Source of the DNA: Glaesserella australis
GTDB lineage: Bacteria; Pseudomonadota; Gammaproteobacteria; Enterobacterales; Pasteurellaceae
Assembly: GCF_003260095.1 (NCBI RefSeq)
Contig: NZ_PTPX01000001.1
Location: 1 to 64,000 of the forward strand
DNA: 64,000 bases
Direction of reading: 5' to 3'
Shown: in pieces, positions 27,163-36,191 of the stretch
Position numbering within the stretch: the first letter of the stretch is position 1
Layout of the letters: every line of letters starts with the position of its first letter
Made by a program: the position numbers and the translations under genes
Notes under the pieces: model-generated
The model's input: the letters and a program-made list of their open reading frames with translations, nothing else
Database searches by the model: none
What the model was told of the DNA's origin: nothing

Positions 27163-27206
27163 GTTCATTATTTGGTTTAAAATAATCATAAAATAGGAGA
27201 TAAATA

Positions 27207-27947
27207 ATGAACGAAAATTATCGACATCGACAGCTACTTGATTTTCTAGCAGAAAGAAAAGTACTTTCCACTCAAGAAATCGTTGAACTACTTGATATTT
27301 CCCCTGCGACTGCACGCCGAGATATTAATAAACTAAGTGAACAAGGGCGTTTACATAAAGTACGTAATGGGGCAGAAGCGATTAGCGTCGATTTTATTCC
27401 CGCAAATCGAGAAATTAAAAACAGCGATGAAAAACAGCGAATTGCCGAAGCAGCCAGCCAACTGTGTAAAGACGGTGACAGCGTTGTTTTGACCTGTGGC
27501 TCTACCATGTCCATGTTAGGTAGTAAGCTATGTGGTCAACGTTTGCAAATTATCACTAACTACTTACCGCTTGCAAATCACTTGATCGACCATAATCACG
27601 AAGATGTAGTGATTTTAGGGGGACAATATAATAAGAATAAGGCTATTACCCTATCTATCGGTGGACATGATATGAGTTATGCGGCAAATATTATGTTTAC
27701 CAGTGGGAAAGGTTTTACTGTGGATGGTCTATACAAAACGGACATGATTATCGCCCATTCTGAAAATCAGATGTCATCCAAGGCAGAAAAATATGTAGTG
27801 CTATTAGATAGTACTAAGCTGGGTAAACGAGTGGGAATGTTATTTAGCGAGCTCAGCAAAGTGGATATTTTAATTACTGGCTCAGAAGCTGACCCCAATA
27901 TTATTCAGCAACTTAGAGCAAAAGGGTTGGAAGTGATTTTGGCATAA
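27207..27947 (+). CDS. ulaR: DeoR-family transcriptional repressor UlaR
   Basis: 246-residue DeoR-type regulator. The N-terminal winged helix-turn-helix is LDFLAERKVLSTQEIVELLDISPATARRDINKL. The C-terminal sugar-phosphate sensor domain has the ISOCOT-like segments VVLTCGSTMSMLG and VDILITGSEADPN. In E. coli, UlaR represses ulaG and ulaABCDEF and responds to ascorbate 6-phosphate. Placement inside the ula locus supports the same role. Confidence 0.94.
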   Translation: MNENYRHRQLLDFLAERKVLSTQEIVELLDISPATARRDINKLSEQGRLHKVRNGAEAISVDFIPANREIKNSDEKQRIAEAASQLCKDGDSVVLTCGSTMSMLGSKLCGQRLQIITNYLPLANHLIDHNHEDVVILGGQYNKNKAITLSIGGHDMSYAANIMFTSGKGFTVDGLYKTDMIIAHSENQMSSKAEKYVVLLDSTKLGKRVGMLFSELSKVDILITGSEADPNIIQQLRAKGLEVILA

Positions 27948-27952
27948 TTTTT

Positions 27953-28024
27953 GTAGGGGCGGACCGATGTGTCCGCCCGAAAATAACGCATATCAAACGG
28001 GCGGACACATCGGTCCGCCCCTAC
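27953..28024. repeat. GTAGGG...CCCTAC intergenic repeat, copy D
   Basis: Perfect inverted repeat of about 27 bp between ulaR and ulaE. The left arm starts GTAGGGGCGGACCGATGTGT and continues CCGCCCG; the right arm is its complement, ending CCGCCCCTAC. The centre is 18 bases. Nearly identical to copy C. As RNA it would form a very stable hairpin in the ulaR-ulaE mRNA, ending 30 bases before ulaE. Confidence 0.92.
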
Positions 28025-28054
28025 AAGTTTATATTTAACCCCCAAGGATTAAAA

Positions 28055-28915
28055 ATGAGAAAACATAAATTAGGAATCTACGAAAAAGCCTTGCCAAAAA
28101 ACATCAGCTGGCAAGACAGACTTTCTATCGCCAAAACCTGTGGTTTTGACTTTGTTGAAATGTCGATTGACGAAACAGATGAACGCCTTGCTCGCCTTGA
28201 TTGGAGCAAAAAAGAGCGTCTAAAACTGGTGAAAGCCATTGTCAATACAGGGGTAACAATCCCGTCAATGTGCCTATCAGGACACCGCCGTTTCCCGTTC
28301 GGCAGCCGTGATGAAGCTACTCGTCAAAAAGCTTACGAAATTATGGAAAAAGCCATTCAATTGGCGGTTGATCTTGGTATTCGCACCATTCAGCTTGCGG
28401 GCTACGATGTTTATTATGAAGAGCAAGACGAAGGCACAATCCAACGTTTCCAAGAAGGTTTAGAGTGGGCGGTTGAATTGGCAGCAAGCAACCAAGTGAC
28501 CATTGCCGTTGAAATTATGGATACCAAATTTATGAGTTCAATCTCTCGCTGGAAAAAATGGGACGAAATCATTAAATCGCCGTGGTTTACCGTTTATCCT
28601 GATTTAGGCAACCTGTCAGCGTGGAACGACAACGTGGCGGAAGAACTCAAATTAGGCATCGATAAAATCTCAGCGATCCACTTAAAAGACACCTACAAAG
28701 TCACTGAAACGTGCAAAGGTCAATTCCGTGATGTGCCGTTTGGTGACGGTTGTGTAGATTTCGTTGCTTGCTTTAAAACCCTTGCGGAACTCAACTACCG
28801 TGGGGCATTCTTAATTGAAATGTGGACAGAAAAAGCGGAAGAGCCGATTGCGGAAATCATCAACGCTCGCCGTTGGATTGAACAAAAAATGAAAGAAGGG
28901 GGTTTTCAATGTTAA
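28055..28915 (+). CDS. ulaE: L-xylulose-5-phosphate 3-epimerase (L-ribulose-5-P 3-epimerase)
   Basis: TIM-barrel epimerase that converts L-xylulose 5-phosphate to L-ribulose 5-phosphate. The 286-residue protein matches E. coli UlaE (284): [11 protein letters not shown] start, [32 protein letters not shown], metal ligands in [27 protein letters not shown] and LIEMWTEK. It overlaps ulaF by 7 bases, so the pair is translationally coupled. Confidence 0.97.
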   Translation: MRKHKLGIYEKALPKNISWQDRLSIAKTCGFDFVEMSIDETDERLARLDWSKKERLKLVKAIVNTGVTIPSMCLSGHRRFPFGSRDEATRQKAYEIMEKAIQLAVDLGIRTIQLAGYDVYYEEQDEGTIQRFQEGLEWAVELAASNQVTIAVEIMDTKFMSSISRWKKWDEIIKSPWFTVYPDLGNLSAWNDNVAEELKLGIDKISAIHLKDTYKVTETCKGQFRDVPFGDGCVDFVACFKTLAELNYRGAFLIEMWTEKAEEPIAEIINARRWIEQKMKEGGFQC

Positions 28916-29601
28916 AAGAATTGCGTGAACGAGTGCTTAAAGCCAATCTTGAGCTACCAAAATATAAATTAGTCACATTCACTTGGGGTAATGTAAGTGA
29001 ACTTGATCGTGAAACAGGATTAGTAGCAATTAAACCTTCAGGCGTAGATTACGATGTGATGACCGCAGACGACATTGTGATTGTCGATTTACAAGGCAAT
29101 CGTGTCTGGGGAACGAAAAAACCATCATCAGACACTCCAACGCACTTAGAGCTTTATCGCCAATTCCCTGAAATCGGCGGTGTGGTACATACTCACTCAC
29201 GCCACGCGACCGCTTGGGCTCAAGCAGGAGAAGATATTTTAGCCTTAGGCACAACGCAAGGCGATTATTTCTACGGCTCAGTTCCTTGCACCCGCCGTAT
29301 GACCCCTGAAGAAATCGCAGGTGAGTACGAGTTAGAAACCGGCAAAGTGATCGTGGAAACTTTCCGCAAACGCAACATTGAGCCATCAATGGTACCGGGC
29401 GTATTAGTTCACTCTCACGGTCCATTCACTTGGGGTAAAGATGCCTTTGATGCGGTGCATAATTCGGTGGTATTAGAAGAAGTTGCCTATATGAACTTCG
29501 TCAGTCACCAAATCCGCCCAAACATCAACTCCATGCAACAAGAGTTGCTTGATAAGCATTACTTACGCAAACACGGTAAGAATGCGTATTACGGACAATA
29601 A
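28909..29601 (+). CDS. ulaF: L-ribulose-5-phosphate 4-epimerase
   Basis: Zinc-dependent class II aldolase-fold epimerase that yields D-xylulose 5-phosphate, the entry to the pentose phosphate pathway. The 230-residue protein has [22 protein letters not shown], the zinc ligands in [14 protein letters not shown] and HSHGPFTWG, and the family end [14 protein letters not shown]. It closes the ula plus-strand arm; a paired-uptake-signal hairpin follows. An araD origin is less likely, given the linked ulaE. Confidence 0.96.
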   Translation: MLKELRERVLKANLELPKYKLVTFTWGNVSELDRETGLVAIKPSGVDYDVMTADDIVIVDLQGNRVWGTKKPSSDTPTHLELYRQFPEIGGVVHTHSRHATAWAQAGEDILALGTTQGDYFYGSVPCTRRMTPEEIAGEYELETGKVIVETFRKRNIEPSMVPGVLVHSHGPFTWGKDAFDAVHNSVVLEEVAYMNFVSHQIRPNINSMQQELLDKHYLRKHGKNAYYGQ

Positions 29602-29645
29602 TTACAAATAGAATAGGGAGCATTAGCTCCCTGTTTTGTATGGGT

Positions 29646-29692
29646 ACAAGCGGTCACTTCCTGTAAAAAATTTGCAAGATCAGACCGCTTGT
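29646..29692. terminator. inverted pair of uptake signals between ulaF and hldD
   Basis: ACAAGCGGTC and GACCGCTTGT, a perfect 10-bp pair around a spacer containing the AAAAAATTTGCA tail typical of Apl-type uptake signals. It lies between convergent genes and is probably a bidirectional terminator. Confidence 0.72.
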
Positions 29693-29695
29693 TAT

Positions 29696-30622
29696 TTATC
29701 TATTCAGCCACTCCATATACGCCTTTGTCCCTTCGGCGACAGTTTTGAATGGTTTATCATAACCTGCCGCACGCAGTTTGGTTAAATCTGCTTGGGTAAA
29801 GGTTTGGTAGCGAGATTTGAGATGATCAGGGAATGGGATTGTTTCAATCTGCCCTTTTTGGTGGAACGCCAACACCGCATCAGCAACAGCGCGGAACGAT
29901 TCTGCATTGCCCGTACCAAGATTGAAAATACCCGAAATACCGTTTTGCCACGCCCAAAGGTTCACCTGTGCTACATCTTCCACATAGACAAAATCACGCA
30001 AGAACGTTTCCGAGCCTTCAAACAGTTTCGGATTTTCGCCTTTTAAAATTTGATTATTCAAATGGAATGCCACACTTGCCATTGAGCCTTTGTGCTGTTC
30101 ACGCGGTCCATAGACATTGAAGTATTTAAAGCCACACACTGGCGACTCGGCATCAGGCAGAATTTTACGCACATATTCATCAAACAAGAATTTAGAGTAG
30201 CCATAAACATTGAGTGGCTGCTCAAATTTGCGATCTTCAATAAAGTTGTCCGAACGTCCGCCGTAGGTCGCTGCACTTGATGCATAGAAAAACGGAATTT
30301 GGCGATCTAAGCAGAAATGCAACAACTCTTTTGAGTATTCGTAGTTGTTCTGCATTAAGTATTTGCCGTCCCACTCCGTTGTGGCGGAACAAGCCCCTTC
30401 GTGAAAAATCGCATCGATAGGACCAAAATCATCGCCTGCAATAATAGACGCAATAAAGTCTTCTTTATCGCAATAGTCAGCGATGTCCAGATCGACCAAA
30501 TTGACGAATTTCTCACCGTTTTTTAGGTTATCCACCACTAAAATATCGGTTCGCCCGATAGCGTTTAACGCCTTAACAATGTTGCTGCCGATAAAGCCAG
30601 CACCGCCGGTTACAATAATCAT
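29696..30622 (-). CDS. hldD: ADP-L-glycero-D-manno-heptose 6-epimerase
   Basis: NADP-dependent epimerase that makes the heptose donor for the lipopolysaccharide inner core. The 308-residue protein (E. coli 310) has Rossmann start [20 protein letters not shown], the catalytic SSAATYGG and [12 protein letters not shown] (YxxxK) and [20 protein letters not shown] chose ATG 30622, which has AAGGAG at good spacing; an upstream start would add 9 residues before the Rossmann strand. It lies 10 bases after def. Confidence 0.97.
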   Translation of the reverse strand: MIIVTGGAGFIGSNIVKALNAIGRTDILVVDNLKNGEKFVNLVDLDIADYCDKEDFIASIIAGDDFGPIDAIFHEGACSATTEWDGKYLMQNNYEYSKELLHFCLDRQIPFFYASSAATYGGRSDNFIEDRKFEQPLNVYGYSKFLFDEYVRKILPDAESPVCGFKYFNVYGPREQHKGSMASVAFHLNNQILKGENPKLFEGSETFLRDFVYVEDVAQVNLWAWQNGISGIFNLGTGNAESFRAVADAVLAFHQKGQIETIPFPDHLKSRYQTFTQADLTKLRAAGYDKPFKTVAEGTKAYMEWLNR

Positions 30623-30632
30623 AGGGTTCTCC

Positions 30633-31145
30633 TTATTTCGCACGCTCAATCTGTTTTTTCAGCTTGAGCATTTTTTCTTTGATACGTTGGCGTTTGAGCT
30701 GGGAAATGTGATCTACAAACAGCACGCCATTTAGGTGATCGATTTCGTGTTGAATACAGATTGCCAACAAACCGTCAGCTTCAAGGGTAAATTCTTTACC
30801 GTCACGGTTTAACGCCTTAACCGTCAATTTCTCTTTGCGTGGCACTAACGCTCGGCAGCCTGGTATTGATAAACAGCCTTCTTCAATCCCCGTTTCGCCA
30901 CTGCTTTCAATAATTTCGGGGTTAATCAACACGATTTGGTTGGTTTTGTCACCTTCAATATCAATGGTCACCACACGTTTTAACACATTGACCTGCGGAG
31001 CCGCCAGCCCGATCCCTTCGTGTTGGTACATCGTCTCAAACATATTATCAATAAAGGTATTTAGCTCCGCGTCCACCGTTTCTACCGGTTGGCAGACCTT
31101 CGCCAAGTTATCATCGGGATAAATTAGTACATCTAAAATTGCCAT
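30633..31145 (-). CDS. def: peptide deformylase
   Basis: Metalloprotease that removes the N-formyl group from nascent proteins. The 170-residue protein has all three motifs: [16 protein letters not shown] and QHEIDHLNG. It is divergent from dprA, as in E. coli, but fmt does not follow; hldD does, 10 bases later. This separates def from its usual partner fmt, which must lie elsewhere. Confidence 0.98.
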   Translation of the reverse strand: MAILDVLIYPDDNLAKVCQPVETVDAELNTFIDNMFETMYQHEGIGLAAPQVNVLKRVVTIDIEGDKTNQIVLINPEIIESSGETGIEEGCLSIPGCRALVPRKEKLTVKALNRDGKEFTLEADGLLAICIQHEIDHLNGVLFVDHISQLKRQRIKEKMLKLKKQIERAK

Positions 31146-31240
31146 TTTTGCGATCTCTGTCGAAAAATTAAAAAGAATATGTTGGCTATTTTAAACTTTT
31201 TATTAGGATTAGGGAAATTTAACGAAATAACGGGGAAAAA

Positions 31241-32371
31241 ATGAAACATCTCACATCACTATTGGCGCTGTTACAAGTACCACAGCTTGGGGCGCAACGG
31301 ATTGGGCGGTTATTGGCGGAAGTGGATTTTGCGGAGTTTTGTCAGTACGACAACACGGCGTTAAAAATGATCGGTTGGAATGATCGGCAAATTCAGCGGT
31401 GGCGAAATCCTGAGCGAAAATGGATTGATGAAGCGTTGCAATGGGCGGAGCAAGATCAGCAACGGGTTTTGACTTTGTTTGATGATGATTACCCGTTTTT
31501 GCTCAAGCAGATCAGTACCGCACCGCCTGTGCTGTTTGTGCGTGGCAATGTACAAAGCCTGTCTTTACCGCAGATTGCGATTGTCGGCAGCCGTGATTAT
31601 TCGCACTACGGCGAGCATTGGGCGAGTTATTTTGCAGGCGAATTAGTTAAAAATCAGCTGGCAGTAACGAGCGGTTTGGCGATTGGCATTGACGGTTTTT
31701 GCCACCAACGTGCTGTCGCTGAAAACGGCGTGACCATTGCGGTGCTGGGGAGCGGTTTGGCTCAAGTTTACCCTGCTCGCCATAAAAAACTTGCTGAACA
31801 GATTATAGAGACAAGCGGTACGTTGGTGTCGGAATTTTTCCCAAGCCAACCGCCCCTAGCGGAGAATTTTCCGAGACGCAACCGCATTATCAGTGGGCTG
31901 TCGCTCGGTACTTTGGTGGTGGAAGCCGCACTCAATAGTGGCTCGCTGATTACCGCTCGCTATGCGTTAGAGCAAGGACGAGAAGTGTTTGCTTTGCCGA
32001 ATGCGGTGCAAAATCGTTATAGCGAAGGTTGCCATAAACTGATTAAAGAAGGGGCGTTATTAGTCGATAATGTGAACGATATTTTAGATGCGATTGCGTG
32101 GCAACGGCAGTCGGTGCAACGGCAACCTAGTCTATTTGAGCGAGAGCCAGCCAAACAAGCGGTGCGATCTGAACCAACATTTGCAAAAAATCTGCCTGAA
32201 CTGACCGCTTGTCAGCAAGCTCTCTTTGCTCAAATCAACCTTGAGCCAATCAGCATTGACGATTTAGCCAAAGCGACTGATTTAGCAGTGGAAACCGCAT
32301 TGATTGAGTTGCTGAATTTGGAATTGTTAGGCGTGGTGAAACAGGTGAGTGGGGGGTATGTTATCGCTTGA
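31241..32371 (+). CDS. dprA: DNA processing protein DprA
   Basis: Loads RecA on incoming single-stranded DNA during natural transformation. The 376-residue protein has a SAM-like N-terminal domain, the Rossmann DprA domain with IAIVGSRDYSHYG, TSGLAIGIDGFCHQRAV, GSGLAQVYPARHKKL and FPRRNRIISGLSLGTLVVEA. A C-terminal winged helix (about 310-376) follows. It is intact, which supports a competence-proficient lineage together with sxy at 39.7 kb. It may be part of the Sxy/CRP regulon, but I did not find a convincing CRP-S site in the short def-dprA gap. Confidence 0.97.
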   Translation: MKHLTSLLALLQVPQLGAQRIGRLLAEVDFAEFCQYDNTALKMIGWNDRQIQRWRNPERKWIDEALQWAEQDQQRVLTLFDDDYPFLLKQISTAPPVLFVRGNVQSLSLPQIAIVGSRDYSHYGEHWASYFAGELVKNQLAVTSGLAIGIDGFCHQRAVAENGVTIAVLGSGLAQVYPARHKKLAEQIIETSGTLVSEFFPSQPPLAENFPRRNRIISGLSLGTLVVEAALNSGSLITARYALEQGREVFALPNAVQNRYSEGCHKLIKEGALLVDNVNDILDAIAWQRQSVQRQPSLFEREPAKQAVRSEPTFAKNLPELTACQQALFAQINLEPISIDDLAKATDLAVETALIELLNLELLGVVKQVSGGYVIA

Positions 32372-32407
32372 TTGTGACTTGACATAAAATAGTGGATCAA
32401 AATAAAA

Positions 32408-32422
32408 TGATAATTATTATCA
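32408..32422. promoter_or_regulatory. Fur box upstream of the ChaN-like and haem receptor genes
   Basis: TGATAATTATTATCA, a perfect 7-1-7 Fur palindrome, ends 18 bases before the start codon at 32441. It predicts iron-repressed expression of the two-gene haem uptake operon. Confidence 0.9.
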
Positions 32423-32440
32423 AAAATAAGCTTGTTCACT

Positions 32441-33280
32441 ATGCTGAATTTTTTTCTTCGTAAATTAATACTACTTAGTCTCTTTTTTATCGTAAGTTGT
32501 AGCTCTTCTTTAAAAGATGTTAGCGTAACATCGTTAGGTAAAATTCAAGATCTACGCACGGGCGAACAGCTTACGCCCCAAGCCTTTGTTCAAAAAATCG
32601 CGACTGTTCCTCATATTTTATTGGGGGAGCAACACGATAATTTGGCTCATCATCAAGCACAATTTTGGTTACTTCAACAACTGCAACAATATCGCCCACA
32701 AGGCAGTGTGTTGTTAGAAATGCTGAGTGTCGATCAACAACCACATATTGCAAAAGTCGAACAAAATCCTACCGCTTACTTTAATGATCTTCCGTCTGCT
32801 CTGCATTGGAAAAAGGGCTGGGAGTGGCGTTTTTATGGGGAGAGCGTTCGTTACGCCTTAGAAAATAAAACGGCGTTAGTGGCAACCAATTTAACTCAAC
32901 AGGAAGTCAGCACCTTAATGAGTGGGGCAGAGCCGATTCAAGGCAATCAATCGACTCATCCTGATATTCAGAAAAAAATTGCTCAACTCATCTTACAACA
33001 TCATCACTGCGATTGTGATGTGCAAGATCCGATGATTCAGAAAATGGTGCAGGTGCAACAGTTTCGAGATCGGCGAATGGCGGAAAAGGTACTCAGTGCT
33101 AAAACGCCGAACTTGCTGATTGCAGGTAATCATCACATCAACCGTCAGATTGGCGTAGCAGTACATTTACAGGATCTTTCACCACAAATGCCACATACAA
33201 AGGTGGTAACTATTTTAATGGGAAGCGATAGTAAAGGTCTTTCTGAAAAAGATGCTGATTACATTTGGATTTTAAATTAA
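32441..33280 (+). CDS. ChaN-like iron-regulated lipoprotein
   Basis: 279-residue lipoprotein of the ChaN/PF04187 family. The signal peptide ends in lipobox IVSC. The mature protein has the family ILLGEQHDNLAHHQAQFWLLQQL and VLLEMLSVDQQ at the front and LLIAGNHHINRQIGVAVHL at the back. Campylobacter ChaN binds two haems and is thought to hand haem to an outer-membrane receptor. The gene lies 15 bases before a TonB receptor under a perfect Fur box, so a haem-relay role fits. I chose ATG 32441 over a TTG at 32432. Confidence 0.88.
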   Translation: MLNFFLRKLILLSLFFIVSCSSSLKDVSVTSLGKIQDLRTGEQLTPQAFVQKIATVPHILLGEQHDNLAHHQAQFWLLQQLQQYRPQGSVLLEMLSVDQQPHIAKVEQNPTAYFNDLPSALHWKKGWEWRFYGESVRYALENKTALVATNLTQQEVSTLMSGAEPIQGNQSTHPDIQKKIAQLILQHHHCDCDVQDPMIQKMVQVQQFRDRRMAEKVLSAKTPNLLIAGNHHINRQIGVAVHLQDLSPQMPHTKVVTILMGSDSKGLSEKDADYIWILN

Positions 33281-33295
33281 AAGGAGATATTTAAA

Positions 33296-35536
33296 ATGAA
33301 ACAAACTTATATTGCACTTGCGGTAAGCCAAGCTGTGCTAATGCTTGCCTTTCCTGTCATGGCAACAGACACAATGGCTTTAAGCGAAGTGGTTGTTGTT
33401 GCAGATGCAGAAACAGAATCGTTTAAAAAAGCGGGAGCGGTGTCTAGCCGTGGCGCAGAAAAACGAATGCAATCTTTAGATAGCGTTGTACGTGCGATTC
33501 CTGGTACTTACACCAATATCGATCCAACATTGGGGACGGTAAATGTGAATATTCGGGGTATGAGTGGGCTAGGACGAGTCAATACTACTATTGATGGCGT
33601 ACCACAAACCGGATTTGGTACATCGGCTAATGGCGGATCTCGTTATCACAATCCTGATGAGAATGTAGCAAATCCATCAAGCCAGTTTGGCGCAACGATT
33701 GATCCTAACTTTTTAGCACGTATTGATATTGAACGAGACTTTGCTCACGGTGCGTCTGGCGTGAATAATTTAAGTGGCAGTGCCGAATTTAAAACGATTG
33801 GTGTTGATGATGTGGTGTTTTCGGGTAATCAAGTCGGCGTGTTATCTAAGTTCGCAACAGGTACAAACGCTTACGGTTATAACGCCATGACTGCGTTAGC
33901 AGGTAAAACCCAAGCTTTTAGTTCTACAGGCAGTGTTGGAGCATTATTTGCTTATGGGGTACATAAAATTGGCTCAAATTATAAAGACGGTAACGGCAAT
34001 CGTCATCACGATAACGCTTATGTAAGCCGCCAAAGTCAGCGTCCAACATCGTGGTTAGGCAAGGTAGAAATTAACCCGACGGAACAGCAAAAATTATTAT
34101 TTTCAGGGCGTGATTACACCACAAATATTGGAGGTCGTGAATTGGCTCATCGTAACTGGTCAATGAGTTACGATTTCAATGCAAATTCGTACTTGAATCT
34201 TGCCTTGCTTGCTTCTCACACTCGAAATAAGCAGACATTTAATCCTGATGCTTCCATATGGGCGTTAGTTGATTCAAGAACCCATAACCACTCTAATTTT
34301 TTCAAACTTGAGAATAAAAGTTTTATTGATCTTGGCGAAGTCGATTTAACCTTGACTGCAGGGGCATCTCACTTTACCAATAGTTACCAACGTATTGCAA
34401 AGTATGATGAGAATTATAGCAGTCTAGACTCAACCCCGTTTGCTCCATCAGGTGAGCAGAAAATCACCGCAGGTTTTATTGAAACTGATTGGAAAAAAGG
34501 GATTTATCGTTTAGAAGCAGGGCTGATTTATGCTCGTTCTGGCTTTTCAGGCTTTAAACCAGCCTGTGGCGAAGTGGAAGGTGTACCTATTCCGTGTTTC
34601 CCAAGCGGTGCGATGCAGATTAAAAAATACCAAAATAGCTTGAATCCATCGATTCGTTTATCGGCTGAGATGAACGATTGGTTTACACCTTTTGTTAGCT
34701 ATTCGAAAAGTAGCCGAATGCCAAATATTCAAGAGTTGTTCTTCAATAATGAAGGTGGTGGCTCAATGAATCCGCATTTGAAGCCTGAAAAAGCCAAAAC
34801 GTATCAAATAGGATTTAATAGCTTTAAACATAACGTGTTTACTGAACAAGATAAACTCGGCTTGAAAGTGTCCCATTTCCGCAAAACGGTAAGAAATTTT
34901 ATTATATCAGAGAATTTCTATATTAGTAGTGCGGGTACACTGACCAATGATATTAATCAGGCGGAAGTCGCTGGGTTTAATGCACAGATCGCTGTGAATA
35001 GTTTAGAACCAATTAAGATGTCAGGGACAGAAATTGAGCTTAATTATGATAATGGCTCATTCTTCAGTCGCCTTGCCTATGCACATCAAAAAACATCTCA
35101 ACCGATTGGTATTCAAAGTTCCGTTGAGGGCTTTGGCTATGGCGATATTTATGAATTACCAAAACATACGGCAACATTGGATATTGGCACAAAACTCTTT
35201 AATCAGAAATTAACGCTAGGTTCAATCATTAAATACACAGGAACTGCGTATCGTATTTTGCCGTTGGTGGATCTTGATAATCCAAAACCAAGAAAGCAAA
35301 AGCTACCAAATCAACCTGTTGTTGCAGACTTCTATGCGATTTATGATGTGAATAAACATTTCAAACTTAAGTTTAGCGTTCAAAATGCCTTTGATGCTGC
35401 CTATGTTGATCCATTGAATAGTCAAAATGGAACAAGGGGCGATTATGATGTCGATGAAAATGACAACGATGTCTTCAAATTCACTAACTATGCTCGTGGT
35501 CGGACTTTTGTAGTAGGTGGTGAGGTGCGTTTCTAA
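33296..35536 (+). CDS. TonB-dependent haem receptor
   Basis: 746-residue outer-membrane receptor. A signal peptide (about 1-23, ending VMA) precedes a TonB-box-like stretch (TMALSEVVVVAD). The plug domain has RAIPGTYTNIDPTLGTVNVNIRGMSGLGRVNTTIDG. The beta-barrel has the haem-receptor region SRMPNIQELFF...NPHLKPEKAKTYQIGF (the FRAP/NPNL-like zone) and the C terminus ends in aromatic VRF. It resembles the HemR/TdhA-type haem receptors of Haemophilus. It is co-transcribed with the ChaN-like gene and closed by a strong terminator. Confidence 0.9.
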   Translation: MKQTYIALAVSQAVLMLAFPVMATDTMALSEVVVVADAETESFKKAGAVSSRGAEKRMQSLDSVVRAIPGTYTNIDPTLGTVNVNIRGMSGLGRVNTTIDGVPQTGFGTSANGGSRYHNPDENVANPSSQFGATIDPNFLARIDIERDFAHGASGVNNLSGSAEFKTIGVDDVVFSGNQVGVLSKFATGTNAYGYNAMTALAGKTQAFSSTGSVGALFAYGVHKIGSNYKDGNGNRHHDNAYVSRQSQRPTSWLGKVEINPTEQQKLLFSGRDYTTNIGGRELAHRNWSMSYDFNANSYLNLALLASHTRNKQTFNPDASIWALVDSRTHNHSNFFKLENKSFIDLGEVDLTLTAGASHFTNSYQRIAKYDENYSSLDSTPFAPSGEQKITAGFIETDWKKGIYRLEAGLIYARSGFSGFKPACGEVEGVPIPCFPSGAMQIKKYQNSLNPSIRLSAEMNDWFTPFVSYSKSSRMPNIQELFFNNEGGGSMNPHLKPEKAKTYQIGFNSFKHNVFTEQDKLGLKVSHFRKTVRNFIISENFYISSAGTLTNDINQAEVAGFNAQIAVNSLEPIKMSGTEIELNYDNGSFFSRLAYAHQKTSQPIGIQSSVEGFGYGDIYELPKHTATLDIGTKLFNQKLTLGSIIKYTGTAYRILPLVDLDNPKPRKQKLPNQPVVADFYAIYDVNKHFKLKFSVQNAFDAAYVDPLNSQNGTRGDYDVDENDNDVFKFTNYARGRTFVVGGEVRF

Positions 35537-35552
35537 CGCTTTATATAGATAT

Positions 35553-35582
35553 ATCGGGTGGAATATTCCACCCGATTTTTTA
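35553..35582. terminator. bidirectional terminator between haem receptor and ChuY gene
   Basis: Perfect 11-bp stem ATCGGGTGGAA / TTCCACCCGAT around TA, followed by a T tract on the plus strand. It lies between convergent genes and touches the stop codon of the minus-strand gene. Confidence 0.9.
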
Positions 35583-36191
35583 CAGACCTACTGAATAGAT
35601 TTGATGTAGAAAGTGTTGTGGTTCAGCGATGATATGCTGTATCGCTTTGGCTAATCCTTTGCGACTTATATATTGATGAGGTAATTTCTCAAGAGATTCA
35701 GTCTGTGGATAAAGATGATATTGCTCATTATCGTCAGTATTTAAACCACTTGGGCGGAGTATTGTCCAGTTCAGTCCGCTTTGCTGTAAATGGGCTTCAG
35801 CTTGATTTTTAGCTTGAATGGCTTCGCCGAGATAAAACTGGGCTTTTTCGCTCAGTAGAGACCACTGCTCACCACAGCCTAGACTTGTGATTAAAATCAA
35901 GTGGCTATGTGGGCTATGTTTTTGTAATCCATTGATTAGGTTGATGTTTCCTACTGCATCACTGCGTATTCCTTCCTTTTTACCCCCGATAAAGCTAACC
36001 ACAATGTTGGGCTGATAGGTTGCAAAAAAACTATCGCAACTCCCCGCTTGCATTGCATCGACCACCGCACAAGATTTGTCGCTGAAAAAGGGATCGTCAC
36101 TCGGTTGACGTAATACGGCAAGTACGTTGGAATCCAGTTGTTCAATTAAGGCTCTGCCGGATAAGCCATTTGCCCCGAAGATGGCGATCAT
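35580..36191 (-). CDS. ChuY-like NAD(P)H-dependent anaerobilin reductase
   Basis: 203-residue Rossmann protein of the NAD(P)-binding/NmrA-like type: IAIFGANGLSGRALIEQL dinucleotide loop, VVSFIGG, LILITSLGCGEQW, and NWTILRPSGL. In E. coli O157 and Vibrio-type loci, ChuY reduces anaerobilin released by the radical-SAM haem methyltransferase ChuW. Its start overlaps the hutW-hutX stop by 4 bases (ATGA), so the two are translationally coupled. This context is the main reason for the ChuY call; the fold alone would fit other flavin or NADPH reductases. Confidence 0.78.
   Translation of the reverse strand: MIAIFGANGLSGRALIEQLDSNVLAVLRQPSDDPFFSDKSCAVVDAMQAGSCDSFFATYQPNIVVSFIGGKKEGIRSDAVGNINLINGLQKHSPHSHLILITSLGCGEQWSLLSEKAQFYLGEAIQAKNQAEAHLQQSGLNWTILRPSGLNTDDNEQYHLYPQTESLEKLPHQYISRKGLAKAIQHIIAEPQHFLHQIYSVGL

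Noticed and set aside
23768..28024. Repeats in the ula locus read as a CRISPR array
   Set aside because: Only two copies of each type, about 4 kb apart, as inverted repeats with no spacers or cas genes.
31241..32371. Possible frameshift or loss of dprA in a family with variable competence
   Set aside because: The reading frame is full length, all Rossmann motifs and the C-terminal winged helix are present.
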